From Photorhabdus cinerea (GTDB lineage: Bacteria; Pseudomonadota; Gammaproteobacteria; Enterobacterales; Enterobacteriaceae): a stretch of DNA of 64,000 nt. The position numbers and the translations under genes were made by a program. Below are positions 27,517 to 36,152 of this stretch, in pieces (positions within the stretch are counted from its first letter, which is position 1; every line of letters begins with the position of its first letter). The stretch spans positions 1 to 64,000 of the forward strand of contig NZ_PUJW01000002.1 in NCBI RefSeq assembly GCF_011189575.1, written 5' to 3'. The notes beneath the pieces are model-generated. The model worked only from the letters and a program-made list of their open reading frames with translations, was not told where the DNA came from and did not search any database.

Positions 27517-28959
27517 ATGACTAAAAAAATTTCATTCATTATTAACGGTCGAGTCGAAATATTTCCTGAAAGTGATGATTTAGTGCAATCCATTAATTTT
27601 GGTGATGATAATATTCATTTGCCAATCTTGAATGATTCTCAAGTAAAAAACATTATTGATTATAATGAAAATAATGAATTGCAGTTGCATAACATCATCA
27701 ATTTTCTCTATACGGTAGGGCAAAGATGGAAAAATGAAGAATATTCAAGACGCAGGACATATATTCGTGATCTAAAAAGATATATGGGGTATTCAGCAGA
27801 AATGGCTAAGCTAGAGGCCAATTGGATATCTATGATTTTGTGCTCTAAAGGTAGTCTTTATGATATTGTAAAAAATGAACTTGGTTCTCGCCATATTATG
27901 GATGAATGGCTACCTCAGGATGAAAGTTATGTTAGAGCTTTTCCGAAAGGAAAGTCCATACATCTGTTGACGGGTAATGTACCATTATCTGGTGTGCTGT
28001 CTATATTACGTGCAATTTTAACAAAGAATCAATGCATTATAAAAACTTCATCAACCGATCCTTTTACCGCTAATGCATTAGCATTAAGTTTTATCGATGT
28101 GGACCCTCATCATCCGGTAACGCGTTCTTTGTCAGTCATATATTGGCAACATCAAGGTGATATATCACTCGCAAAAGAAATTATGCAACATGCGGATGTC
28201 GTTGTCGCCTGGGGAGGAGAAGATGCGATTAATTGGGCAGTAAAGCATGCACCACCCGATATTGATGTCATTAAGTTTGGTCCTAAGAAGAGTTTTTGCA
28301 TTATTGATAACCCCGTTGACTTAATATCCGCAGCTACAGGGGCGGCTCATGATGTTTGTTTTTACGATCAGCAAGCTTGCTTTTCCACCCAAAACATATA
28401 CTACATGGGAAGTCATTATGAAGAATTTAAGTTAACGTTGATAGAAAAACTGAACTTATATGCGCATATATTACCAAACACCAAAAAAGATTTTGATGAA
28501 AAGGCGGCCTATTCCTTAGTTCAAAAAGAATGTTTATTTGCTGGATTAAAAGTAGAGGTTGATGTTCATCAGCGCTGGATGGTTATTGAGTCAAATGCGG
28601 GTGTGGAACTTAATCAACCACTTGGCAGATGTGTGTACCTTCATCACGTCGATAATATTGAGCAAGTATTGCCTTATGTGCGGAAAAATAAAACGCAAAC
28701 CATATCTGTTTTTCCTTGGGAGGCTGCGCTTAAGTATCGAGATGCATTAGCATTAAAAGGTGCAGAAAGGATTGTAGAAGCAGGAATGAATAACATATTT
28801 CGAGTTGGTGGTGCCCATGACGGAATGAGACCGTTACAACGATTAGTGACATATATTTCTCATGAAAGACCATCCCACTATACTTCTAAGGATGTTGCGG
28901 TTGAAATAGAACAGACTCGATTCCTGGAAGAAGATAAGTTCCTGGTATTTGTCCCATAA
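27517..28959 (+). CDS. luxC: Long-chain acyl-protein thioester reductase LuxC
   Basis: Reduces the acyl group carried by the LuxCDE complex to the long-chain aldehyde burned by luciferase, using NADPH. A 480-residue protein of the aldehyde-dehydrogenase-like acyl-CoA reductase family. The acyl-accepting Cys lies in YDQQACFSTQN. I start at the ATG at 27517 (MTKKISFIINGR), preceded by GGATGG; an ATG at 27508 would add three residues. It is the first gene of the operon. Confidence 0.98.
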   Translation: MTKKISFIINGRVEIFPESDDLVQSINFGDDNIHLPILNDSQVKNIIDYNENNELQLHNIINFLYTVGQRWKNEEYSRRRTYIRDLKRYMGYSAEMAKLEANWISMILCSKGSLYDIVKNELGSRHIMDEWLPQDESYVRAFPKGKSIHLLTGNVPLSGVLSILRAILTKNQCIIKTSSTDPFTANALALSFIDVDPHHPVTRSLSVIYWQHQGDISLAKEIMQHADVVVAWGGEDAINWAVKHAPPDIDVIKFGPKKSFCIIDNPVDLISAATGAAHDVCFYDQQACFSTQNIYYMGSHYEEFKLTLIEKLNLYAHILPNTKKDFDEKAAYSLVQKECLFAGLKVEVDVHQRWMVIESNAGVELNQPLGRCVYLHHVDNIEQVLPYVRKNKTQTISVFPWEAALKYRDALALKGAERIVEAGMNNIFRVGGAHDGMRPLQRLVTYISHERPSHYTSKDVAVEIEQTRFLEEDKFLVFVP

Positions 28960-28971
28960 TAGGTAAAAAAT

Positions 28972-29895
28972 ATGGAAAATAAATCCAGATATAAAACCAT
29001 CGACCATGTTATTGGTGTTGAAGAAAATAAAGAAATTCATGTCTGGGAGACGCTGCCAAAAGAAAATAGTCCAACGAGAAAGAATACCCTTATTATTGCA
29101 TCGGGTTTTGCCCGCAGGATGGATCATTTTGCGGGTCTGGCAGAGTATTTGTCGCAGAATGGATTTCATGTGATCCGTTATGATTCTCTTCACCACGTTG
29201 GATTGAGTTCAGGGACAATTGATGAATTTACAATGTCTATAGGAAAACAGAGTTTGTTAGCAGTAGTTGATTGGTTAAATACCCGAAAAATAAATAACCT
29301 CGGTATGCTGGCTTCAAGCTTATCTGCGCGGATAGCTTATGCCAGTCTATCTGAAATCCATGTTTCGTTTTTAATCACTGCGGTCGGTGTGGTTAATTTA
29401 AGATATACTCTTGAAAGAGCTTTAGGATTTGATTATCTCAGCTTACCCATTGATGAATTGCCAGATAATTTAGATTTTGAAGGCCATAAATTGGGTGCTG
29501 AGGTTTTTGCGAGAGATTGCTTTGATTCTGGCTGGGAAGATTTAACTTCTACAATTAATAGCATGATGCATCTTGATGTACCGTTTATTGCTTTTACTGC
29601 AAATAATGACGATTGGGTAAAGCAAGATGAAGTGATTACATTACTATCAAGCATGGGTAGTCAGCAATGCAAGATATATTCTTTACTAGGAAGCTCACAT
29701 GATTTGGGTGAGAACTTAGTGGTCCTGCGCAATTTTTATCAATCGGTTACGAAAGCCGCTATCGCAATGGATAATGGTCGTCTGGATATTGATCTCGATA
29801 TCATTGAACCGTCATTCGAACATTTAACCATTGCGGCAGTCAATGAACGTCGAATGAAAATTGAAATTGAAAATCAAGCAATTGCGCTATCTTAA
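28972..29895 (+). CDS. luxD: Acyl transferase LuxD
   Basis: Diverts tetradecanoyl groups from fatty-acid synthesis and releases myristate for LuxE. A 307-residue alpha/beta-hydrolase with the nucleophile Ser in LASSLSARIAY and the catalytic His in GSSHDLGE, both intact. It starts 12 bp after luxC, as part of the operon. Confidence 0.98.
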   Translation: MENKSRYKTIDHVIGVEENKEIHVWETLPKENSPTRKNTLIIASGFARRMDHFAGLAEYLSQNGFHVIRYDSLHHVGLSSGTIDEFTMSIGKQSLLAVVDWLNTRKINNLGMLASSLSARIAYASLSEIHVSFLITAVGVVNLRYTLERALGFDYLSLPIDELPDNLDFEGHKLGAEVFARDCFDSGWEDLTSTINSMMHLDVPFIAFTANNDDWVKQDEVITLLSSMGSQQCKIYSLLGSSHDLGENLVVLRNFYQSVTKAAIAMDNGRLDIDLDIIEPSFEHLTIAAVNERRMKIEIENQAIALS

Positions 29896-29952
29896 AACCT
29901 ATTGAGATAGATGGTTAATTCTATCATTCAAATAGAAATATAAGGACTCTCT

Positions 29953-31035
29953 ATGAAATTTGGAAACTTTTTACTTACATACCAACCCCCCCAATTTTCT
30001 CAAACAGAGGTAATAAAACGGTTGGTTAAATTAGGCCGCATCTCTGAGGAATGTGGTTTTGATACCGTATGGTTACTTGAGCATCATTTCACGGAGTTTG
30101 GTTTGCTTGGTAACCCTTATGTGGCTGCTGCCTATTTACTTGGTGCAACCAAGAAATTGAATGTAGGGACTGCAGCTATTGTTCTCCCCACCGCTCATCC
30201 AGCACGCCAACTTGAAGATGTGAATCTGCTGGATCAAATGTCAAAAGGACGATTTCGGTTTGGTATTTGTCGGGGGCTTTACAACAAAGATTTTCGCGTA
30301 TTTGGTACAGATATGAATAACAGTCGCGCCTTAATGGAGTGCTGGTATAAGTTGATACGAAATGGAATGACAGAGGGATATATGGAAGCTGACAACGAAC
30401 ATATCAAATTCCATAAGGTAAAAGTGCTGCCGACGGCATATAGTCAAGGTGGTGCACCTATTTATGTCGTTGCTGAATCTGCTTCTACGACTGAATGGGC
30501 CGCTCAACATGGTTTGCCGATGATCTTAAGTTGGATTATAAATACTAACGAAAAGAAAGCACAAATTGAGCTTTATAACGAGGTAGCTCAAGAATATGGG
30601 CACGATATTCATAATATCGACCATTGCTTATCATATATAACATCTGTAGACCATGACTCAATGAAAGCGAAAGAAATTTGCCGGAATTTTCTGGGGCATT
30701 GGTATGATTCCTACGTTCATGCCACAACCATTTTTGATGATTCAGACAAAACAAAGGGTTATGATTTCAATAAAGGACAATGGCGTGATTTTGTCTTAAA
30801 AGGACATAAAGATACTAATCGCCGCGTTGACTATAGTTACGAAATTAATCCTGTGGGAACCCCGCAGGAATGTATTGATATAATTCAAACAGACATTGAT
30901 GCCACAGGAATATCAAATATTTGTTGTGGGTTTGAAGCTAATGGAACAGTAGATGAGATTATTGCTTCCATGAAGCTCTTCCAGTCTGGTGTAATGCCGT
31001 TTCTTAAAGAAAAACAACGTTCGCTATTATATTAG
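29953..31035 (+). CDS. luxA: Bacterial luciferase alpha subunit
   Basis: Catalytic subunit of the FMNH2-dependent monooxygenase that oxidises fatty aldehyde with O2 and emits blue-green light. A 360-residue TIM-barrel protein. The active-site region LLEHHFTEFG (His44/His45 of the Vibrio enzyme) and the reactive Cys in RFGICRGLYNKDF are conserved. AAGGA lies before the start. Confidence 0.99.
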   Translation: MKFGNFLLTYQPPQFSQTEVIKRLVKLGRISEECGFDTVWLLEHHFTEFGLLGNPYVAAAYLLGATKKLNVGTAAIVLPTAHPARQLEDVNLLDQMSKGRFRFGICRGLYNKDFRVFGTDMNNSRALMECWYKLIRNGMTEGYMEADNEHIKFHKVKVLPTAYSQGGAPIYVVAESASTTEWAAQHGLPMILSWIINTNEKKAQIELYNEVAQEYGHDIHNIDHCLSYITSVDHDSMKAKEICRNFLGHWYDSYVHATTIFDDSDKTKGYDFNKGQWRDFVLKGHKDTNRRVDYSYEINPVGTPQECIDIIQTDIDATGISNICCGFEANGTVDEIIASMKLFQSGVMPFLKEKQRSLLY

Positions 31036-31049
31036 CTAAGGGAAATAAA

Positions 31050-32024
31050 ATGAAATTTGGATTGTTCTTCCTTAACTTTATCAATTCAACAACTGTTCAG
31101 GAGCAAAGTATAGCTCGCATGCAGGAAATAACAGAATATGTCGACAAATTGAATTTTGAACAGGTTTTGGTGTGTGAAAATCATTTTTCAGAGAATGGCA
31201 TTGTCGGCGCTCCTCTGACTGTTTCTGGTTTTTTACTTGGCCTAACAGAAAAAATTAAAATTGGTTCATTGAACCATATCATTACAACTCATCATCCTGT
31301 CCGCATAGCGGAGGAAGCATGCTTATTGGATCAGTTAAGCGAAGGAAGATTTATTTTAGGGTTTAGTGATTGCGAAAAAAAGAATGAAATGCATTTTTTT
31401 AATCGCCCTGAACAATACCAACAGCAATTATTTGAAGAGTGCTATGATATTATTAACGATGCTTTAAGAACAGGCTATTGTAATCCAGATAATGATTTTT
31501 ATAATTTCCCAAAAATATCCGTAAACCCCCATGCTTATACACAAGGTGGGCCTCGGAAATATGTAACAGCAACAAATTATCATGTTGTTGAGTGGGCGGC
31601 CAAAAAAGGCATTTCTCTCATCTTTAAGTGGGATGATTCCAATGACGTTAAACATGAATATGCGAAAAGATATCAAGCTATAGCAGATGAATATGGTATT
31701 GATCTGGCAGAGATAGATCATCAGTTAATGATATTGGTTAACTATAATGAAGATAGTGAGAAAGCTAAAGAGGAAACGCGTGCATTTATCAGTGATTATA
31801 TTTTTGAAATGCACCCTAATGAAAATTTCGAAAAGAAATTTGAAGAAATAATTACAGAAAACGCCGTTGGAGATTATATGGAGTGTACAACTGCGGCTAA
31901 ATTGGCAATGGAGAAATGTGGTGCGAAAGGCATATTATTGTCCTTTGAATCAATGAATGACTTTACGCGTCAAATAAATGCAATTGATATTGTCAATGAT
32001 AATATTAAAAAGTATCACATGTAA
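31050..32024 (+). CDS. luxB: Bacterial luciferase beta subunit
   Basis: Non-catalytic partner of LuxA needed for a stable dimer and high quantum yield. 324 residues, with the same barrel fold as LuxA (ENHFSENGIVGAP, LLDQLSEGRF). It lies 14 bp after luxA with AGGGA upstream. Confidence 0.99.
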   Translation: MKFGLFFLNFINSTTVQEQSIARMQEITEYVDKLNFEQVLVCENHFSENGIVGAPLTVSGFLLGLTEKIKIGSLNHIITTHHPVRIAEEACLLDQLSEGRFILGFSDCEKKNEMHFFNRPEQYQQQLFEECYDIINDALRTGYCNPDNDFYNFPKISVNPHAYTQGGPRKYVTATNYHVVEWAAKKGISLIFKWDDSNDVKHEYAKRYQAIADEYGIDLAEIDHQLMILVNYNEDSEKAKEETRAFISDYIFEMHPNENFEKKFEEIITENAVGDYMECTTAAKLAMEKCGAKGILLSFESMNDFTRQINAIDIVNDNIKKYHM

Positions 32025-32026
32025 TA

Positions 32027-32059
32027 AAAGGGTATGGCAGTGACTCTGTCATACCCTTT
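32027..32059 (+). terminator. Hairpin between luxB and luxE
   Basis: A 14-bp stem, AAAGGGTATGGCAG / CTGTCATACCCTTT with one mismatch and a 5-base loop, in the 62-bp gap. It is not followed by a clear T-run, so it is more likely an attenuator or mRNA-stability element than a full stop. Some Photorhabdus strains carry ERIC repeats at this spot; none is seen here. Confidence 0.55.
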
Positions 32060-32086
32060 AATATTCGTTGCCGAGGTAAAACAGGT

Positions 32087-33199
32087 ATGACTTCATATGT
32101 TGATAAACAGGAAATCACAGCAAGCTCAGAAATTGATGATTTGATTTTTTCGAGTGATCCATTAGTCTGGTCTTATGATGAACAGGAAAAGATTAGAAAA
32201 AAACTTGTGCTTGATGCGTTTCGTAATCACTATAAACATTGTCAAGAATACCGTCACTACTGTCAGGCACATAAAGTAGATGACAATATTACGGAAATTG
32301 ATGACATACCTGTATTCCCAACATCAGTTTTTAAATTTACTCGCTTATTAACTTCTAAGGAGAACGAAATTGAAAGTTGGTTTACCAGTAGTGGGACGAA
32401 TGGTTTAAAAAGTCAGGTGCCACGTGACAGACTAAGTATTGAGAGGCTCTTAGGTTCTGTGAGTTATGGTATGAAATATATTGGTAGTTGGTTCGATCAT
32501 CAAATGGAATTGGTCAACCTAGGACCAGATAGATTTAATGCTCATAATATTTGGTTTAAATATGTTATGAGTCTGGTCGAGTTGTTATATCCTACGTCAT
32601 TCACCGTAACAGAAGAACGCATAGATTTTGTTAAAACACTAAATAGTCTTGAGCGAATAAAACGTCAAGGGAAAGATATTTGTCTTATTGGTTCGCCATA
32701 CTTTATTTATTTGCTTTGCCGTTATATGAAAGATAAAAATATCTTATTCTCTGGAGATAAAAGTCTTTATATCATAACGGGGGGAGGCTGGAAAAGTTAC
32801 GAAAAAGAATCTCTGAAACGCGACGACTTCAATCATTTGTTATTTGATACTTTCAACCTCAGTGATATTAGCCAGATCCGTGATATATTTAATCAAGTTG
32901 AACTTAATACTTGTTTCTTTGAGGATGAGATGCAGCGTAAACATGTTCCGCCTTGGGTATATGCGCGAGCACTTGATCCTGAAACATTGAAACCGGTACC
33001 TGATGGGATGCCGGGTTTGATGAGTTATATGGATGCGTCATCAACGAGTTACCCGGCATTTATTGTTACCGATGATATCGGGATAATTAGCAGAGAATAT
33101 AGTAAGTATCCCGGTGTGCTGGTTGAAATTTTACGTCGCGTCAATACGAGGACACAGAAAGGCTGTGCTTTAAGCTTAACTGAAGCATTTGGTAGTTAA
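32087..33199 (+). CDS. luxE: Acyl-protein synthetase LuxE
   Basis: Activates fatty acid with ATP, is acylated, and passes the acyl group to LuxC. A 370-residue protein of the adenylate-forming family, with TSSGTNGLKSQVP near the nucleotide site and the acyl-carrying Cys near the C-terminus (TQKGCALSLTEAF). Last gene of the operon; no luxG or riboflavin genes follow. Confidence 0.98.
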   Translation: MTSYVDKQEITASSEIDDLIFSSDPLVWSYDEQEKIRKKLVLDAFRNHYKHCQEYRHYCQAHKVDDNITEIDDIPVFPTSVFKFTRLLTSKENEIESWFTSSGTNGLKSQVPRDRLSIERLLGSVSYGMKYIGSWFDHQMELVNLGPDRFNAHNIWFKYVMSLVELLYPTSFTVTEERIDFVKTLNSLERIKRQGKDICLIGSPYFIYLLCRYMKDKNILFSGDKSLYIITGGGWKSYEKESLKRDDFNHLLFDTFNLSDISQIRDIFNQVELNTCFFEDEMQRKHVPPWVYARALDPETLKPVPDGMPGLMSYMDASSTSYPAFIVTDDIGIISREYSKYPGVLVEILRRVNTRTQKGCALSLTEAFGS

Positions 33200-33266
33200 C
33201 TCCTTTGTTTAATTACTTGTGCGATAAACTCACTCATGTTTTGTCAAACCCTAAGCGAGGGTTCTC

Positions 33267-33326
33267 AACCCTCCCTGTATCGGAGGTATATGCAAGTAAA
33301 AAAGCTCAGGTGGTAAACCTGAGCTT
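33267..33326. repeat. Left direct repeat flanking the higBA cassette
   Basis: About 60 bp nearly identical to 34060-34118, running from AACCCTCCCT through a CGGAGGTATATGCA block to the terminator stem AAGCTCAGGT. The right copy belongs to the 3' flank of tRNA-Ser. The unit in between (about 730 bp) holds only higBA, so the repeat pair looks like the attL/attR of an inserted cassette. Confidence 0.8.
33300..33326 (-). terminator. Terminator after higA (minus strand)
   Basis: On the minus strand a 10-bp stem AAGCTCAGGT / ACCTGAGCTT is followed by TTTTTT. It faces the higBA transcript and is a copy of the tRNA-Ser terminator at 34091. On the plus strand it could also slow transcripts leaving luxE. 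Confidence 0.8.
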
Positions 33327-33339
33327 AGGATGTTGGCTT

Positions 33340-33642
33340 TTAAGTGTGAAATAAATGGGTGGGTTTAAATAACGGAGTCAGTTTGGAGATATCAACTGTC
33401 TTTTCTGCTTTATCGAGGCTATAAGTTTCTTGCAGTTTTAACCACAACCGCGGAGAGCTACCAAGCACTTGTGACAGTTTTATTGCCATCTCTGGCGTGA
33501 CTGCTGCTTTACACGACACTAGACGTTGAGCTGTAGACGGAGCAACATTCAATGCCCGCGCTAAATCACGAATTCCTAAACCTAGTTCCTCTAAAGAGTC
33601 AGCTATAATTTCTCCTGGGTGAGGGGGGTTAAACATTTTCAT
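33340..33642 (-). CDS. higA: HigA-type antitoxin
   Basis: A 100-residue DNA-binding antitoxin of the HigA family. It has the typical NPPHPGEIIADSLEELGL start and a helix-turn-helix (IRDLARALNVAPSTAQRLVSCK). It neutralises HigB and is expected to repress its own operon. The start shares a base with the toxin stop (toxin first, as in higBA loci). An internal start three codons down is possible. Confidence 0.9.
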   Translation of the reverse strand: MKMFNPPHPGEIIADSLEELGLGIRDLARALNVAPSTAQRLVSCKAAVTPEMAIKLSQVLGSSPRLWLKLQETYSLDKAEKTVDISKLTPLFKPTHLFHT

Positions 33643-33920
33643 TAGTGATAATCCTCATAGTTAACGATGTACGCATCACCATCGATAAATTCGAATGTCA
33701 CACGCCAATTTCCTGGAATGGTAATTGCCCACTGTCCTTGCCTGTTTCCCGTTAAAGGATGCAGATTGTATCCGGGAAGATTGATTTCCCCTATATCCTC
33801 AGCTTCGTTAATAACAGCGAGTCGTTGGCGGAGTTTGTTTGCATGTTGAGGGTTAATTCCAACAGGAACACCTTTTTCAAAAAACTGGCGCAGTCCTTTA
33901 TGCTTGAAACTCTTTATCAT
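33642..33920 (-). CDS. higB: HigB-type mRNA interferase toxin
   Basis: A 92-residue toxin of the RelE/HigB superfamily. Family features are IKSFKHKGLRQFFEKG at the start, HANKLRQRLAVIN, and the C-terminal W.ITIPGNWR..FEF..GDAY.VNY.DYH. It cleaves mRNA on the ribosome in known homologues. It is coupled to higA. Confidence 0.92.
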   Translation of the reverse strand: MIKSFKHKGLRQFFEKGVPVGINPQHANKLRQRLAVINEAEDIGEINLPGYNLHPLTGNRQGQWAITIPGNWRVTFEFIDGDAYIVNYEDYH

Positions 33921-34059
33921 TCCTTATCGCTCCGTGTTGCGCTACAAGAAATCTTATAACAAAGTGTTCCCTATTACGCAACATCATTTGAACTAAGGTC
34001 TGGAGGAAAGGGAGGGATGGATTCGCTGCGCTCACCCTGCGGGCCGCCTTTGGCGGTCG

Positions 34060-34118
34060 AACCCTCCCTGCATCGGAGGTATATGCAGCAAAAAAGCCCA
34101 GGTATTTAACCTGAGCTT
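34060..34118. repeat. Right direct repeat flanking the higBA cassette
   Basis: Partner of 33267-33326. It contains the tRNA-Ser terminator. A GC-rich block at 34018-34057 (CTGCGCTCACCCTGCGGGCC) lies just inside, between the repeat and higB. Confidence 0.8.
34091..34118 (-). terminator. tRNA-Ser terminator
   Basis: On the minus strand the stem AAGCTCAGGT / ACCTGGGCTT is followed by TTTTTT, 12 bases after the CCA end of the tRNA. Confidence 0.85.
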
Positions 34119-34129
34119 TCTTTCGAATC

Positions 34130-34219
34130 TGGCGGTGAGGGAGGGATTCGAACCCTCGATACGTTTTCACGTATACACACTTTCCAGGCGTGCTCCTTCA
34201 GCCTCTCGGACACCTCACC
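34130..34219 (-). tRNA. tRNA-Ser (anticodon GGA)
   Basis: The minus-strand sequence begins GGTGAGGTGTCCGAGAGGC and ends with encoded CCA after the complementary CCTCACCG. The anticodon loop CCTGGAAAG gives GGA, reading UCC and UCU. A long variable arm (TATACGTGAAAACGTATC) and a TTCGAATCC T-loop are present. It closely matches E. coli serW/serX, which in E. coli is also next to ghrA. Confidence 0.98.
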
Positions 34220-34272
34220 ATGTTTTTTCATTCCAGCAACTTTGTTTAACATCGTTGCTGCAACGGGGCGCT

Positions 34273-34301
34273 ACTATAGGGAAAAGCGTTACAAGCGTCA
34301 A
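34273..34301 (-). promoter_or_regulatory. tRNA-Ser promoter
   Basis: On the minus strand TTGACG (34296-34301) and TATAGT (34273-34278) are 17 bases apart, followed by a GC-rich discriminator (AGCGCCCCG). This is the layout of a stringently controlled stable-RNA promoter, about 50 bp before the tRNA. The rest of the gap up to ghrA (34302-34544) shows no gene. Confidence 0.85.
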
Positions 34302-34544
34302 CACTCTTCTGATATTTTTCTTTGGTTTTTTGATTGGTTAGCGAAATAAAGGTCAATTCGATGAATTTATATCCACCTGATGCCGCCGGAATAGTATAGA
34401 TACAAGTCCTTTGGTCAGAAAAAAATAAATCCGTTAACTACTTAACATTCTCAACATTTTCATGACAGTGATTAACAAAGGGACTTGCAACCTACAGTCA
34501 ATCAGATAACCCTGTATGAAAAAATAAGATGAGGATAAACAGTC

Positions 34545-35486
34545 ATGGAGATTATCTTTTACCACCCTTTTTTTGATGCCAATCAGTGGATTCAAGGCAT
34601 GCAACAACGACTGCCGAATATTAATATCCGCCAATGGAAACGAGGCGATAATGGTTATGCAGATTATGCAATGGTTTGGTTGCCACCCTATGAAATGTTG
34701 GCAAATCGCTCCGGGTTGAAAGGGATTTTTGCATTAGGAGCAGGTGTAGAAGCGATTTTAAAACAGGAACAGCAAAAACCAGGAACATTACCAGCCGGTG
34801 TGCCGTTGATGCGGCTTGAAGATGCAGGTATGAGGTTGCAAATGCAGGAATATGTGGTGGCAATGGTTTTGTACTATTTGCGGCGCATGGATGAGTATAA
34901 GTTGCAACAGGGGCTGCGTATGTGGAAGCAATTTGAGCCACATGATCGCAAAGATTTTGTCGTCGGTGTGCTGGGCGCGGGTGTTTTAGGAAGTAGTGTC
35001 GCAGAAACACTGGCTGAATGGGGGCTTTCTGTCCGTTGTTGGAGCCGTACTCCAAAGCAGATTGATAAGGTAGAGAGTTTTCACGGTAAAGATCAATTAA
35101 CCGATTTTCTCTCAGGGAGTAAGGTGATTATTAATCTGCTACCAGATACACCAAAAACCCGTGGTATTCTGAATTTATCGCTGTTTAGCCAGCTAAAACC
35201 AAAGGCATATCTGATTAATATCGCGCGAGGCTCCCATTTGATAGAGCACGATCTGTTGGTGGCGATTGATAAAGGTTATATCGCCGGGGCTTCATTGGAT
35301 GTGTTTGTTGAGGAACCTTTACCGGAAATGCATCCGTTTTGGACTCACCCACGTATAACGGTTACTCCACATGTTGCTGCTATTACTATTCCTGATATTG
35401 CTATGAATACGATTAGTGAAAATATTCAGCGAATTGAAAAAGGTGAATTACCAACCGGTGTTGTGGATATGGAATTGGGATATTAA
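34545..35486 (+). CDS. ghrA: Glyoxylate/hydroxypyruvate reductase A
   Basis: Reduces glyoxylate and hydroxypyruvate with NADPH. A 313-residue D-2-hydroxyacid dehydrogenase, of family length. It has the dinucleotide-binding GVLGAGVLGSSVAE motif, the catalytic Arg in INIARGSHLIEHDLL, the Glu in VFVEEPLPE, and the His in VTPHVAA. It starts downstream of tRNA-Ser, as in E. coli. E. coli has ycdX next; here it is absent. Confidence 0.95.
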   Translation: MEIIFYHPFFDANQWIQGMQQRLPNINIRQWKRGDNGYADYAMVWLPPYEMLANRSGLKGIFALGAGVEAILKQEQQKPGTLPAGVPLMRLEDAGMRLQMQEYVVAMVLYYLRRMDEYKLQQGLRMWKQFEPHDRKDFVVGVLGAGVLGSSVAETLAEWGLSVRCWSRTPKQIDKVESFHGKDQLTDFLSGSKVIINLLPDTPKTRGILNLSLFSQLKPKAYLINIARGSHLIEHDLLVAIDKGYIAGASLDVFVEEPLPEMHPFWTHPRITVTPHVAAITIPDIAMNTISENIQRIEKGELPTGVVDMELGY

Positions 35487-35557
35487 TCACGTCTCTTTAC
35501 AGTAGGGGCGGCTATTAGGGACAATAGTGGCAAAATAGCTGTTATTTGGAAACTGAG

Positions 35558-36097
35558 ATGAATGAATTTTCAATTGTCTGCCGTATCTTAGGTACTTTAT
35601 TTAATCGCCAGCCACAAGATGCTGTTCTGAAACCTCTTCTGACGATGATTGCAGAAGGTAAATTGAAGCAGTCCTGGCCATTGGAGCAGGATGCGTTGCT
35701 GGATCGTTTGCAACAAGATTGTGATCTACCAGCAATGCAAGCTGATTATATCGCACTGTTTTGTGGAGATGATGCCAGTGTATCTGGTCATCGTTCTGGC
35801 TATACCGGTGAAAGTGAAGAGGGTGTTCGTCAATTTCTGACCGAACGGGGTATGCCATTGTCAGATGCGCCGTCCGATCAGTTTGGATCTCTGCTATTAG
35901 CCGCTTCATGGCTGGAAGATAAGGCAGCAGAAGATGAGGTTCAGGGGCAGATTGAGCTGTTTGATGAATATCTTCTGCCGTGGTGTGGGCAATTTTTAGG
36001 GAAAGTAGAAGCCCATGCGACAACGGGTTTTTATCGGACACTCGCAATCATTACCCGCGAAGCATTGCAGGCGTTAAGAGAAGAGTTAGACGCTTGA
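35558..36097 (+). CDS. ycdY: TorD-family chaperone YcdY
   Basis: A 179-residue all-alpha protein of the TorD/DmsD redox-enzyme maturation family. In E. coli YcdY is a chaperone linked to the zinc phosphatase YcdX and swarming. Conserved runs are MNEFSIVCRILGTLFNRQPQD, FLTERGMPLSDAPSD, LLLAASWLEDKA and LPWCGQFLGKVEAHA. The ATG at 35558 gives the E. coli-like N-terminus. The usual partner gene ycdX is missing next to it. Confidence 0.92.
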   Translation: MNEFSIVCRILGTLFNRQPQDAVLKPLLTMIAEGKLKQSWPLEQDALLDRLQQDCDLPAMQADYIALFCGDDASVSGHRSGYTGESEEGVRQFLTERGMPLSDAPSDQFGSLLLAASWLEDKAAEDEVQGQIELFDEYLLPWCGQFLGKVEAHATTGFYRTLAIITREALQALREELDA

Positions 36098-36110
36098 TTT
36101 TGAAATGATA

Positions 36111-36145
36111 AAGAGGCAAATAATGTTCAATTATTTGCCTCTTTT
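36111..36145. terminator. Bidirectional terminator between ycdY and yceB
   Basis: A 14-bp stem AAGAGGCAAATAAT / ATTATTTGCCTCTT with a 5-base loop, then TT. It is flanked by A- and T-runs that suit both convergent genes. Confidence 0.85.
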
Positions 36146-36152
36146 ATGAAAA

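Noticed and set aside
33267..33330. Possible second tRNA-Ser gene after luxE
   Set aside because: Only the 3' flank and terminator are copied; no tRNA body is present.
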